Positions 23,780 to 32,610 are shown, counted from the stretch's first letter. The stretch: DNA of 64,000 nucleotides from Fimbriimonadaceae bacterium (GCA_019694835.1 JAIBBE010000066.1:1-64000), one strand, 5' to 3'. Notes: a model not told the origin generated them from the sequence alone. Program-made: numbers and translations.

Positions 23780-25276
23780 TTGTTGCCGCACGACCCTGAC
23801 CATCCGCTCAGCCCCCTCCTTGGCCTCACCCGGCGTGAGTTCTTTGGGCGCACAGCTCAGGGGTTCGGTGCGCTGGCACTGGCCTCTCTTATGCCCGGTT
23901 TCGCCTACGGCCAGGACAAGAAGCCGGGCGTGATTGGAACCGATCATCCGGCCAAAGCCAAGAGGATCATTTATCTCTTCCAAGCCGGCGGCCCTGCCCA
24001 ACAGGATCTTTTCGACTACAAGCCGATGCTCAACGACAAGCACGGCCAACCATTGCCGGATTCAGTGAGACGCGGTCAACGCCTGACCGCGATGAGCGTC
24101 AACCAAAGCGTCATTCCACTCGCGGGTTCGCCATTCAAGTTCGCCCAACACGGCCGAAGCGGAGCCTGGATGAGCGAGATTCTCCCCCACCTGGCTGGAG
24201 TCGCCGACGAACTCTGCTTCGTGAAATCCATGTTCACCGAAGCCATCAACCACGATCCGGCAATCACCTTCTTCCAGACCGGCAGCCAGATCGCAGGTCG
24301 CCCATCGCTTGGCTCGTGGATTTCGTACGGACTCGGTTCGATGAACGAGGACTTGCCGGCCTTCGTCGTCCTGGCGAGTGCGAACAAGGGAGACCAGCCG
24401 CTGTATGCTCGCTTATGGGGGAGCGGATTCCTCGACTCTCGATTCCAGGGCGTGCGTTTCCGCGCGAGCGGAGAGCCGGTTCTTTACCTTTCGAATCCCG
24501 ATGGCGTCTGCCAGTCTGGACGCCGGGCCATGCTCGATCGGCTGAGCGAGTTGAACCGCCTCGAGTTTCAAAAGGAGCTCGACCCCGAAATTGAGAGCCG
24601 AATCGCGCAGTACGAAATGGCCTACCGGATGCAAACGAGCGTGCCGGAGGTGACGGACTTGAGCAAGGAGCCCGACGAGGTCTTCGAGCTTTATGGCCCG
24701 GACGCCCGCAAGCCAGGCACGTTTGCCGCGAATTGCCTGCTCGCTCGACGATTGGCTCAGAAGGGAGTCCGGTTCATCCAGCTTTACCACCAAGGCTGGG
24801 ACCAGCACGGGGGGCTCCGAGACGGCATTCAAGTTCAGACCCGAGACACCGACCGACCCACCGCGGCGCTGATCAAAGACCTTAACCGACTTGGAATGTT
24901 GGATGACACCCTCATCGTCTGGGGAGGCGAATTCGGTCGCACCAGCTATTCCCAGGGCCCCCTCGATCCAGGCTCATTCGGTCGTGACCACCACCCGCGG
25001 TGCTTCACCGTCTTCATGGCAGGCGGCGGCGTGAAGGCCGGCACGACCTATGGCCGAACCGATGACTATGGTTACAACATCGTCGACGCAGACGGCAAGG
25101 CGATTGAGCCGACAAAGCACGAATTCACGGAGGGCGCGGTGCACGTCCACGACTTACAAGCCACGATCCTGTGGCTCATGGGGGTGGACCACAGGCGCCT
25201 GACGTTCCCGTACCAAGGAAGGGACTTCCGGATTACGGATGTCCACGGCCACGTGGTTAGCGCTTTGATGTCCTGA
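23780..25276 (+). CDS. Tat-exported DUF1501 protein
   Basis: A 498-residue DUF1501 (sulfatase-like fold) protein with a twin-arginine signal (TRREFFGRTAQGFGALALAS, Arg18-Arg19). Conserved blocks include YLFQAGGPAQQDLFDYKP, the GGEFGRTSYSQG stretch and FGRDHHPRCFTVFMAGGG. The family is normally paired with DUF1549/DUF1553 cytochrome proteins in planctomycete-like bacteria; the reaction is unproven. There is no ATG in the right place, and the start is TTG at 23780 or 23783 without a clear ribosome site. Confidence 0.88.
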   Translation: MLPHDPDHPLSPLLGLTRREFFGRTAQGFGALALASLMPGFAYGQDKKPGVIGTDHPAKAKRIIYLFQAGGPAQQDLFDYKPMLNDKHGQPLPDSVRRGQRLTAMSVNQSVIPLAGSPFKFAQHGRSGAWMSEILPHLAGVADELCFVKSMFTEAINHDPAITFFQTGSQIAGRPSLGSWISYGLGSMNEDLPAFVVLASANKGDQPLYARLWGSGFLDSRFQGVRFRASGEPVLYLSNPDGVCQSGRRAMLDRLSELNRLEFQKELDPEIESRIAQYEMAYRMQTSVPEVTDLSKEPDEVFELYGPDARKPGTFAANCLLARRLAQKGVRFIQLYHQGWDQHGGLRDGIQVQTRDTDRPTAALIKDLNRLGMLDDTLIVWGGEFGRTSYSQGPLDPGSFGRDHHPRCFTVFMAGGGVKAGTTYGRTDDYGYNIVDADGKAIEPTKHEFTEGAVHVHDLQATILWLMGVDHRRLTFPYQGRDFRITDVHGHVVSALMS

Positions 25277-25378
25277 AGATAGGCAACGCGGGCCACAAAG
25301 TCCAAACCCTGTTCATCGCCGGTCCAGTATCTTGGGCAGCGGTTTGGCCTAGCCGCGACCCGCAAGCAGGGCTAAAGC

Positions 25379-25427
25379 TGGAGCCGACGACCGGACTTGA
25401 ACCGGTGACCTGCTGTTTACGAAACAG
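25379..25427 (-). other. Attachment site: 3' part of a tRNA-Thr(CGT) gene
   Basis: Read on the minus strand, this begins in the anticodon arm (CTGTTTCGTAAACAG, anticodon CGT). It continues through a variable loop, a proper T arm (ACCGG TTCAAGT CCGGT), the 3' acceptor strand CGTCGGC, discriminator T and an encoded CCA. The D arm and 5' acceptor strand are absent: the DNA beyond 25427 is unrelated. This is the standard trace left by integration into a tRNA 3' end, and the integrase gene follows at once. The element should extend rightwards to a full minus-strand tRNA-Thr, which I did not find in this window. Confidence 0.8.
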
Positions 25428-25508
25428 AGGCAAGCATGTTCACAGGTGTTCATATTCGTCCATTTTGAATCTAAATCGGAGGTCGATGGTCCGTAGTCGT
25501 TCGTCTTT

Positions 25509-25550
25509 TCTGCTGTCAAAACACGCTCTCTGCTGTCAAATCTGCTGTCA
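25509..25550. repeat. Three direct copies of TCTGCTGTCA upstream of the integrase
   Basis: Identical 10-mers at 25509-25518, 25529-25538 and 25541-25550, ending 11 bases before the integrase ATG. They may be arm-type binding sites for integrase or excisionase, or operators for autoregulation. Confidence 0.55.
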
Positions 25551-25560
25551 TAATCTGACC

Positions 25561-26709
25561 ATGGCGCGCAGACAGACGAGGAGGGCTCACGGCTATACGA
25601 CCTTCAAGAGAAGCGATGGTCGGTGGGGATGGGCAGTCACCATCGGGGTGGATTCAAGAACCGGTAATCCGAAGCGAAGGCAAGGAACCTGCGCGACCGA
25701 AAAGGAAGCCCGCGACCGGGCTCACGAGGTTCTTCAGCAGCATCGCCAGGGCACCCTGCCCAGCTCAGCGAAGAGTCCTCGCTTCGATACTGTTGTCGAC
25801 GAGTGGCTTCAAGTGGCGGTGTTGCCCAATCTGGCTCCGAAGACAGCCAAGTATTACGCCGACATGGTTCGTCTTCACCTCAAGCCGGACCTTGGAGCCT
25901 TGGCGATCGACCGCATCTCGTCGCCGGTCATTCAGAAATTACTAAATGGAAAATTCAGTGCCGGCCTCAGTCCTCACACGGTGCGAGGCATCTTCGCGGT
26001 GTTGAGAACTGCCCTCAACTACGCCCAAGAGGTCAATCACCTTACTCTCAGGCCCAACTTGAGAGTAAAGCTACCTCGGCATGCCCCCAAAGACGTTCAA
26101 TACCTAAGCCTTGCCCAGGTGAGGCGGCTGTTGGCGGCTGCCGAGGGGGATCCGATGGAACACCTCATCACGGTCGCCCTCTCGACCGGAATGCGAATCG
26201 GTGAGGTCACGGGCCTCACGTGGAGCGATGTCGACTCAGAGGCGCGGGTTATTCGCGTTCGGCAACAGCTCCAGAGGGTTGATGGGCTTCTCGTCTTACG
26301 GCCGCTGAAGTCTCGATCCTCAAAAAGGGTCTTGCACATCTCGGACCTGGCTTACAGGGCGTTCACCAAGCAGCGAGCTCACACCGAGGGCCTGGAGGAC
26401 GTCAACTCAACTGGGCTGGTCTTTGTGACCGGCGTTGGGACGCCGCTGGACCCTCGAAATGTCAACCGAACGCTCTACCGTCTTCTCGAAAAGGCCGGCC
26501 TTCCGCGCGTTTCAAGCCACGCTCTGCGCCACACGGCAGCGACACTATCGGTTTCCAGCGGAGTCCCCCTTGCCGTCGTCAGGGACCAACTCGGTCACAG
26601 TTCGATCGCGCTCACCGCAGGAGCGTACAGTCACGCCGTTCCCGAGGCCATGAAACAGGGCGCCAACCGCCTTGCGGAGGCCATCGAGGGGAAAATCGAG
26701 GGGAAATAA
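25561..26709 (+). CDS. Tyrosine recombinase (integrase)
   Basis: A 382-residue site-specific recombinase with an N-terminal AP2-like arm domain, a SAM-like core-binding domain (residues 75-165) and a catalytic domain. The catalytic set is complete: Arg212 (STGMRIGE), His320 and Arg323 (HALRHTAA), His346 (QLGHSS) and Tyr356 (GAYSH). The ATG at 25561 is preferred over upstream in-frame starts, which would run through the repeats and the tRNA fragment. It presumably integrates the element at the tRNA-Thr site beside it. Confidence 0.95.
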   Translation: MARRQTRRAHGYTTFKRSDGRWGWAVTIGVDSRTGNPKRRQGTCATEKEARDRAHEVLQQHRQGTLPSSAKSPRFDTVVDEWLQVAVLPNLAPKTAKYYADMVRLHLKPDLGALAIDRISSPVIQKLLNGKFSAGLSPHTVRGIFAVLRTALNYAQEVNHLTLRPNLRVKLPRHAPKDVQYLSLAQVRRLLAAAEGDPMEHLITVALSTGMRIGEVTGLTWSDVDSEARVIRVRQQLQRVDGLLVLRPLKSRSSKRVLHISDLAYRAFTKQRAHTEGLEDVNSTGLVFVTGVGTPLDPRNVNRTLYRLLEKAGLPRVSSHALRHTAATLSVSSGVPLAVVRDQLGHSSIALTAGAYSHAVPEAMKQGANRLAEAIEGKIEGK

Positions 26710-27089
26710 GTATTTCGCCCACGTGGGTCAGCCGCAGGCGTCTGAGAACGCCCCCTTGAGCTGAAACGAGAAAGGGCAAAGGTCGGTGATCTCGCGATTT
26801 CACCCAAATACCTCCAACGCGAGAAAACTCATACTGTGAGCTGACCTAATGAAAAACACCAATTCGACGGTTAGCCCGTACCCGCCGTAAGGGTGGGCCA
26901 GGGATGTTCGTTGACCATCGACGTGATCGCGATGATCAGTTGCCCCAGGGAATTGACCGAGATGCCACCTGTCGAAATTGAGCCAGCCCAGAGGTGAATC
27001 GGTACTCATCGTCAGAGCGCATCGGTCACGTGCTGGCCGAATATATGTTTTTTGCTCTGGCCCAAGCCGACGCAAAGCTTGTCAAGAAC
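26710..27089. other. Intergenic stretch, no gene supported
   Basis: Open frames on both strands here are short and of unlikely composition. No hairpin or RNA signal stood out. Confidence 0.55.
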
Positions 27090-27425
27090 CTATGGCCGGT
27101 TGACGAAGAACTCCACGCGGAGCTCACCACGGAGCACGCACAGTATGCGAACGAGAATGCTGACGTCGCGGATCAGCTGGGTGTCTCGCGAGTTTCTCAA
27201 TTCGCCAAGAACTTCTTCAAGAACGTGGCCCACTTGGTCAGCCAGATCGTTAACGGCGAATTTGTCATCTTTACTCGCGCGCGCGCGCGCGCGAGTGACA
27301 GCCTTACGTGCCCCGCTTTCCTCAGCAAATCCGAGAAATGTCGCGATTTGCGAATTCGGAATTCCGGCAGACCGGCAGAGAATTGCGGCAGTGTCTCTAG
27401 CGACTTGCAGATCCACGTGATTCAT
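27090..27425 (-). CDS. Hypothetical 111-aa protein, probably leaderless
   Basis: Unrecognised small protein, mostly helical, with a HTH-like stretch (SAGIPNSQIATFLGF). A consensus -10 box TATAAT ends nine bases before the ATG, so transcription would start at or just before the start codon. A CG-dinucleotide run at 27279-27294 encodes the alternating Arg-Ala stretch near residue 47. An overlapping plus-strand frame (26994-27485) is less convincing. Confidence 0.5.
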   Translation of the reverse strand: MNHVDLQVARDTAAILCRSAGIPNSQIATFLGFAEESGARKAVTRARARASKDDKFAVNDLADQVGHVLEEVLGELRNSRDTQLIRDVSILVRILCVLRGELRVEFFVNRP

Positions 27426-27427
27426 CT

Positions 27428-27440
27428 ACAACTATTATAC
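27428..27440 (-). promoter_or_regulatory. -10 box for the 27425 gene
   Basis: On the minus strand TATAAT is followed by AGTTGTAG and then the ATG at 27425. No consensus -35 was seen at the usual spacing. Confidence 0.45.
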
Positions 27441-27666
27441 GAATTCATCAGCTCCAATGAAGCTCATCGTCAGAAGTTGCAGTGATCCCAGGTTCAAAAC
27501 ACGACCGGAAATGACATTCTCGATTGCGATCGGAGGAGCGTCGTTGCGCTGACGTGTGAGTTTCAAAATGATCGGATGGGGACGATCACGCAATTCTTAA
27601 GTTTTCTGGCTGACGTAATGTTTTGTAGAATATCAGTACGACCTAGCACGGTCAACGACGAAAGCC

Positions 27667-27897
27667 ATGAAAAAAGAAATATCCAGTCAAGCTCCGATTC
27701 TTCTCACTGTTCGCGAATCCGCATCTGTCCTTGGTATTTCGCGAACCACTTTGTACTTACTCATCAACCAAGGACGCTTGCGCGTGGTTCGAATTGGGTC
27801 AAGAGGCGTGCGGATTCCGGTTTCCGAACTTGAAAAATTTGTTGATGATCAAGTCGAGAATTCGGATAAACAAATTTCCGTAACGTCGACTGAGTGA
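27667..27897 (+). CDS. Excisionase/AlpA-type helix-turn-helix protein
   Basis: A 76-residue MerR-like winged HTH of the excisionase family: LTVRESASVLGISRTTLYLLINQGRL followed by RIPVSELEKFVDD. Such proteins act as recombination directionality factors or regulators for integrated elements. Its place between integrase and replication gene fits that role. Confidence 0.85.
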   Translation: MKKEISSQAPILLTVRESASVLGISRTTLYLLINQGRLRVVRIGSRGVRIPVSELEKFVDDQVENSDKQISVTSTE

Positions 27898-27971
27898 AAT
27901 CGCCGTGAACTTCTTAGGCCATCAAGCAGCCGGCGTACTGTGCTGCACCGACATTTAGGTACCGGAGACCG

Positions 27972-29978
27972 ATGATTCATCCAATCACATTCTCAACCCT
28001 CAGCGAAAAACGGGACAATCGCCCGGTGATCGTTGGCGACTTGGCCCCAGGACAGTTCGTTGAGCAACTCGTACTCCGAACGCGTAAGGACGCCGTAACC
28101 AAAGATGGCCCGGCCTTCATGGTAACCACTTTCAAAGGTGAACCATTGCGTAAGAATGAGGAAGTCGCCACGGTGACAGCTCTCGTTCTGGATTGTGATC
28201 AGGGCGAACCTTTCAAGGCGATCCAGGCGCATCTCGATGCGCTTAAACTGTTCTACGTCGCCTATCCGACTTTCTACAACCAAAAAGTTAAGAACTCGGG
28301 CAAAGCGGCGGAGGAACCTGCGCGCGACCGGTATAGGGTCGTCGTGTCTTTGAGCGAGTCGGTACCGGCGGCAGAATACGGAGAGTGGTATCCGAGAGCC
28401 GCCGATTTCGCGGTCGGTCCCGGTAACTGGGATCCTGGCGCCAAGGACGCCGCGCGTCTTCACTACTTGCCGGTCTACCCGGTCGGTGCCGCTGGCGGGA
28501 TTATCGCGGAGATCGGTGAAGGCCGGCGTGCGCTTGACCCTTGGCGAGACGTTCCGCCCCCATATCCGGAAGAACCTAAAGCTGATAGCCGTCAATCCGG
28601 GGGCGCCGTGACCTTGAAGCCGTGGCAAGCCTACAACGCCGCACACGGACTGGAGGAACTCGTGGAGGTGCTGGAGGACAACGGCTACCACACCCGGGTG
28701 CCAGATGGTCGGACGGGAGGTTATCGGCTTACGCGGCCCGGTCAGGAGGCCTCAAAAGGGCGCAGCGTTTCTATTTGGCCCGGCGATTGGCGCGGCGCTA
28801 TCGTTAAGGTCTTCTCGTCGAGTTGCGAACCGCTTCGCGAGGGTCAGGTTTACAACGCCTTTGGGCTCTTAGTCGAGCTCAAGCACGGCGGCAACGTTAA
28901 AGCTGCAACCCAAGATGCGCGTACATGGCTGGATGCAAACGGAATACCTTACTCGGGCAACGACGAGAGCCTGAAGACGGCTAGCAGTAAGTCCCAATTG
29001 ACTCGGCTATCGCTGAAGACCTTTGGATCAGACTTCCAGCCCGAGCGGCTGACATTTCTTGTCGAGCCGTACTTTCCGAAGGGGCGGGCACTGGTCTTCG
29101 ACGCTGACGGCGGCACTGGAAAAACCAGCTTCATGCTCGCCCTTGCCGCGTCCCTGAGTCGCGGAGTCAATCCCCTAACCGGCGAGAGTGTCGAACCAGT
29201 ACGGACTCTGTACCTGCACCGTTCGGAGGACTCAAACGAGGCTCTCGAAGAGGTGTATCGCGCGAACGATGGCCGACAGGGCTATATAACTTTCTGCGAC
29301 GACTCAAGACTTTTTTTCGACGAAGCCGGTTGCAACGCTCTTCGTGAAGTCATTTTGGAAGGTGGGTTTGGCCTTGTGGTCACCGATGCGCTCTTCTACT
29401 TCTTCCCGGCAGGTGAAGTCCGTGAGGCGAACCATGCGATGCACGTTTTGCCCGTCATGGAGCGGATCAACCGACTGGTCAGGGACACCGGGGTTTGCTG
29501 GGTTGACGTTCGCCACACCTCAAAAGGCCGTTCGGGCAAGTCCCCTTCGGAGTACGGCCTCGGCAGTGGGCAGATTAAGAACTCACATCGCGGCCAATTG
29601 TTGGCTCGTTTCCACCCTCTCGACCAGAGTCTCGTTGTAGTCACTGACGAAAAGGGATCCCTCCTAATTAGACGCGGCAAGCCATTCGGGTTCAGGAGGG
29701 AGGGGAATCGGATCGTCATCACGCACGAGTTCAGCATGGAAGCCTTCGAGCAGAAACCGCCGTCAAAGCTGGATGAGGCAAAGCAGTTTCTCCTTATCAA
29801 TCTCTCGGATGGTCCTATTGCATCGGAAAGGATCGAGCAACTAGCAATGGAGGCCGGCATCGCGATGGCGACCGTCCGCCGCGCAAAAACGGCACTTGGA
29901 ATCGTCGCGGAGCCTAACAACGAAGGATCCGGACGCGGCGCGAAAGGCTGGCGATGGCAGCTTCCTGAAATCGAGTAG
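27972..29978 (+). CDS. Primase/RepA-like replication ATPase of the element
   Basis: A 668-residue protein with an N-terminal primase-polymerase-like part (TALVLDCDQ; DRYRVVVSLSE) and a central RepA/AAA_25-type ATPase with Walker A DADGGTGKTS at residues 377-386. A C-terminal winged-helix-like region (ERIEQLAMEAGIAMATVRRAK) follows. Proteins of this make-up start replication of plasmids, phage satellites and excised islands. No conjugation, capsid or packaging genes accompany it. The left inverted-repeat cluster begins one base after its stop. Confidence 0.8.
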   Translation: MIHPITFSTLSEKRDNRPVIVGDLAPGQFVEQLVLRTRKDAVTKDGPAFMVTTFKGEPLRKNEEVATVTALVLDCDQGEPFKAIQAHLDALKLFYVAYPTFYNQKVKNSGKAAEEPARDRYRVVVSLSESVPAAEYGEWYPRAADFAVGPGNWDPGAKDAARLHYLPVYPVGAAGGIIAEIGEGRRALDPWRDVPPPYPEEPKADSRQSGGAVTLKPWQAYNAAHGLEELVEVLEDNGYHTRVPDGRTGGYRLTRPGQEASKGRSVSIWPGDWRGAIVKVFSSSCEPLREGQVYNAFGLLVELKHGGNVKAATQDARTWLDANGIPYSGNDESLKTASSKSQLTRLSLKTFGSDFQPERLTFLVEPYFPKGRALVFDADGGTGKTSFMLALAASLSRGVNPLTGESVEPVRTLYLHRSEDSNEALEEVYRANDGRQGYITFCDDSRLFFDEAGCNALREVILEGGFGLVVTDALFYFFPAGEVREANHAMHVLPVMERINRLVRDTGVCWVDVRHTSKGRSGKSPSEYGLGSGQIKNSHRGQLLARFHPLDQSLVVVTDEKGSLLIRRGKPFGFRREGNRIVITHEFSMEAFEQKPPSKLDEAKQFLLINLSDGPIASERIEQLAMEAGIAMATVRRAKTALGIVAEPNNEGSGRGAKGWRWQLPEIE

Positions 29979-30019
29979 TTTTTCCAGGTGCTCATATTGT
30001 AAATGAGCACCTGGAAAAA
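29979..30019. terminator. Long hairpin after the replication gene
   Basis: A 17-bp stem (29979-29995 with 30003-30019) around a 7-base loop, T-rich at one foot and A-rich at the other, so it can work as a bidirectional intrinsic terminator. It is built from the first two copies of the 13-bp repeat. Confidence 0.75.
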
Positions 30020-30067
30020 ACTGAACCTAAATTGACGTGTGTTCATGGAATTGGTGAGCATCTGGAA
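29979..30067. repeat. Left inverted-repeat cluster
   Basis: Three copies of a 13-bp unit TTCCAGGTGCTCA: plus orientation at 29982-29994, minus at 30004-30016 and minus (one mismatch) at 30055-30067. The spacings are 9 and 38 bases. The cluster is the mirror image of the one at 52182-52276. Confidence 0.8.
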
Positions 30068-30093
30068 CAAAGCTTAATGATGATGTGAAACAC

Positions 30094-30243
30094 ATGTACG
30101 ATCGGCAAAGTACTTCATTTGAGGACGATGCCAGCATAGCCTGGGCCGAGCGGAAGTGCCCAGATACTCACCTGAGTAGACTACAAGTGTTGCACTGGAG
30201 ATTCGACAAGGATCGCTACGAAGTGGTTCACGATGATGACTGA
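30094..30243 (+). CDS. Possible 49-aa small protein
   Basis: An ATG-initiated frame (MYDRQSTSFEDD to the Asp-rich end VVHDDD) with plausible composition but no clear ribosome site. It may be a remnant. Otherwise 30068-30475 holds no gene I can support. Confidence 0.25.
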   Translation: MYDRQSTSFEDDASIAWAERKCPDTHLSRLQVLHWRFDKDRYEVVHDDD

Positions 30244-30475
30244 ATGATATGGAACACGATCTCTGGTAACCGATAAGAAAGCGAGGAATATGTCATGACA
30301 CGAAAGGCAATAGCGTGCGAAAAGTGAGTTGAATATAGACTTAGTGTGAGGCGAACAAATGCAGATCACGCTTTACACCAGCGAATCAAAATCGGATTGC
30401 ATTTCGACTGTAAACGTGACTCCAGTGGACCATCGCTGGCCGACGAAGGAGTTCGGATATCGATAACGAAGTTGC

Positions 30476-31405
30476 TCAGCCATCGAGCGCTTTAACAACT
30501 GCCCGATCCACATCTCCGTAGAACGCTAGATCAAGTTTCTCGACGACATCTTCAGGGAGCCCACCGAACTGACTCTTGTTGCCAATCGGCAAGAGTGCGC
30601 GAATGGCTCCGTTGTCAAGAGCCAGCTGAAGCGGTTCTTGGATCGAGTTCATCGCCTTGAGATTTCCTTGGACGGAAAGGTCTCCCAAGATCACCGTGCC
30701 TCCCTGCACTTGACGATTCTGAATAGCCGAAATGAAGGCGACCAGGAACGCCACGCCGGCATCGCATTCGACGTTGCCGCCTGTAAGATCTACAGCCTCG
30801 ACGAACATGTCCTTTCCGGCGAGTGTCTGAGCCCAGCCAAGCTTGCCTTTCACGGACTGCAGGTACGCGAACGCTCGGTTCATCGACTCCTTAGGTCCCT
30901 TCTCCAAGCCGCTGGGAATTCGGAGTTTTCCTGTGCCGGCAGAGGTCGAAACTTCCAACCGGAAGAGCCCGACCTTTCCCACGTCATCGGTGGAAGCAGT
31001 GTAGACGCTGCCAGGTGGCAGAGGATCCTGACTGATCAAGCCAGTTCCGCCTTGCTCGGGAACGCCGACCACACGCTCGGCCCCGCTCGCTTGGTCGATA
31101 TAAGAGAAGCTTGTTTTGTAGAACTCGAATGAACCTCTCTTCTTGAGCTGTTGCTTAACGCGACGGCGTCCTTGAAGCGCGATCTGGAGGTATTCCTCAA
31201 GCGCCCCTTTACTCCAGCCGCCACCCGGATGCAGTCCAAAAGTGAACCAGCCACGGCACACGCCGAGGAGATAGCGATCGGCGAACGGAGGCCGCTGATA
31301 GTGCGATAGAGAGTGTGCATCCAGGATCGCTCTCTGGCAGATTCCGGATCCACTAGTCTGATGCTGTACATGAGAGCGGCAGTTGGCGGGCGGACTGACT
31401 GACAT
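30476..31405 (-). CDS. Detached Lon-like domain of BrxL (5'-truncated)
   Basis: From about residue 58 the 309-residue product matches the C-terminal third of BrxL: LHPGGGWSKGALEEYLQIAL, GRRRVKQQLKKRGSFEFYKT, SYID, VPEQGGTGLI, then the Lon-like part with VILGDLSVQGNLK and NGAIRALLPIGNKSQ. The first ~57 residues do not resemble BrxL, so the ATPase half has been lost. A canonical Lon GPSA serine motif is not evident. It lies 77 bases after the desulfurase gene and is the last gene of the defence operon. Either it is a relic of an older BrxL or it supplies the Lon domain in trans to the short BrxL upstream; the sequence does not decide. Confidence 0.75.
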   Translation of the reverse strand: MSVSPPANCRSHVQHQTSGSGICQRAILDAHSLSHYQRPPFADRYLLGVCRGWFTFGLHPGGGWSKGALEEYLQIALQGRRRVKQQLKKRGSFEFYKTSFSYIDQASGAERVVGVPEQGGTGLISQDPLPPGSVYTASTDDVGKVGLFRLEVSTSAGTGKLRIPSGLEKGPKESMNRAFAYLQSVKGKLGWAQTLAGKDMFVEAVDLTGGNVECDAGVAFLVAFISAIQNRQVQGGTVILGDLSVQGNLKAMNSIQEPLQLALDNGAIRALLPIGNKSQFGGLPEDVVEKLDLAFYGDVDRAVVKALDG

Positions 31406-31482
31406 TTCCTCCCAGCCATCTTCTCCTGTGGACTGTTGAGAGGGTGATGGGGCTAGCGTTTCAACACTGATCTTCTGTACTG

Positions 31483-32610
31483 CTACCGGTTGAGCGCGAG
31501 GATTTGTGCAGTTTCCAGCAGTGCAACTGCGGCATGATGGCCATCTTCCTCAGAATGACTCCGACCAAATGACACGCGTACCGTTTCTAAAGCCTGAGTG
31601 CGACTCAGGCCCATAGCAAGGAGGGCGGAGGAGGGGCCAGGTGCCCCTGAAGAGCACGCAGTCCCGAAACTCACCGCGACTTCTGTGTTTAGTCCTATGA
31701 GGTCGCCGTCAATACCTGGGAACCGCACACTGGCCGTATTTGGAAGGCGGAAGTGGGATTTGAAGTGAAGTTCGCACGCTGGCTCCTGAGAAATTCTATC
31801 CTCGAAAGACGTTCTTGCTTCAAGAGCACATGCTCGCCAAGTCTCCCCTTCGGAACATGCAAGTTCTACAGTAGCGGCCATACCCACCGCACCAGCCACG
31901 TTTACCGTGCCCTCTCTAACACCTTGATCTTGGGCGGGCCCGAGTCTTCCTCGTTTCAAGATAGACATGAACTCTCGTCCTAGCATCAAAGCGCCAACTC
32001 CTTTCGGGCCATAGGCCTTGTGCGCCGAGAGAATCACTGCGTCAGGACTCCGTGCGTACTCACCGCTGTCGATCTTCCAGAGCCCTTGCGCCGCATCGCA
32101 AATGAGTATTCCTCCTATTCCGTGAATATGCTCGGCAAGTCGTTCAATTGGTTGAATGACACCTGTCTCCGAATTTGCCGCCTGAATAACGTAGATTCCA
32201 ACCTCGGTCACGTTCGCCACATTGAGAATGCCATCCTGACAGTCCAGTATCCGAATATCAATGCCGCGATGTGAGAGTCTGTGAAGGCAGTTCTGCACGG
32301 CCCGATGCTCAAATGGTGTTGAGAAAATCGTACTTCCTTGGACGAAGTCGGCAGACATTGACTCCAGGCACAACTGTATTCCCTCGGTTGCACCCGAAGT
32401 GAATACAACCTCATCAGGATCGCGCTTAAGCGCCGCTGCGCAACGGTCCCTCGCGCCCTGGAGTGCTCTTGCAGCTTGTCTCCCGAACTGATGGATACTG
32501 CCCGAGTTCGCGAACACGTCCGTATGGAAGGGCCGCATCTCCTCTAGAATGCGCTCGTCACACGGTGTCGTTGCATTGTGGTCGAGATACATCATGTCTA
32601 AATGTGTCAC
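31483..32610 (-). CDS. Cysteine desulfurase (IscS/DndA-type) in the BREX operon
   Basis: A 375-residue PLP enzyme that takes sulfur from cysteine onto its own cysteine as persulfide. Lys198 (SAHKAYGPKG) is the PLP lysine, Cys319 (GTACSSGAPGPS) the catalytic cysteine, and SGATEGIQL the cofactor-binding loop. The GTG start overlaps the brxL stop (GTGA), so the two are coupled. In Dnd systems such an enzyme (DndA) feeds sulfur to DndC. Here the natural acceptor is the PAPS-reductase-like BrxP of the same operon (inference). Confidence 0.93.
   Translation of the reverse strand: MTHLDMMYLDHNATTPCDERILEEMRPFHTDVFANSGSIHQFGRQAARALQGARDRCAAALKRDPDEVVFTSGATEGIQLCLESMSADFVQGSTIFSTPFEHRAVQNCLHRLSHRGIDIRILDCQDGILNVANVTEVGIYVIQAANSETGVIQPIERLAEHIHGIGGILICDAAQGLWKIDSGEYARSPDAVILSAHKAYGPKGVGALMLGREFMSILKRGRLGPAQDQGVREGTVNVAGAVGMAATVELACSEGETWRACALEARTSFEDRISQEPACELHFKSHFRLPNTASVRFPGIDGDLIGLNTEVAVSFGTACSSGAPGPSSALLAMGLSRTQALETVRVSFGRSHSEEDGHHAAVALLETAQILALNR

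Noticed and set aside
25379..25427. A complete tRNA-Thr gene
   Set aside because: Only the anticodon arm to CCA is present; the D arm and 5' acceptor strand are missing, so it is an attachment-site fragment.
27279..27294. CG run as a structured RNA or Z-DNA regulatory element
   Set aside because: It lies inside a plausible coding frame and nothing else supports a regulatory role.
26994..27485. 163-codon plus-strand frame
   Set aside because: The opposite frame at 27090-27425 has a promoter-linked ATG and better composition; this one has neither.
29979..30067. CRISPR-like repeat array
   Set aside because: The three short units differ in orientation and spacing, are not spacer-separated direct repeats, and no cas gene is near.
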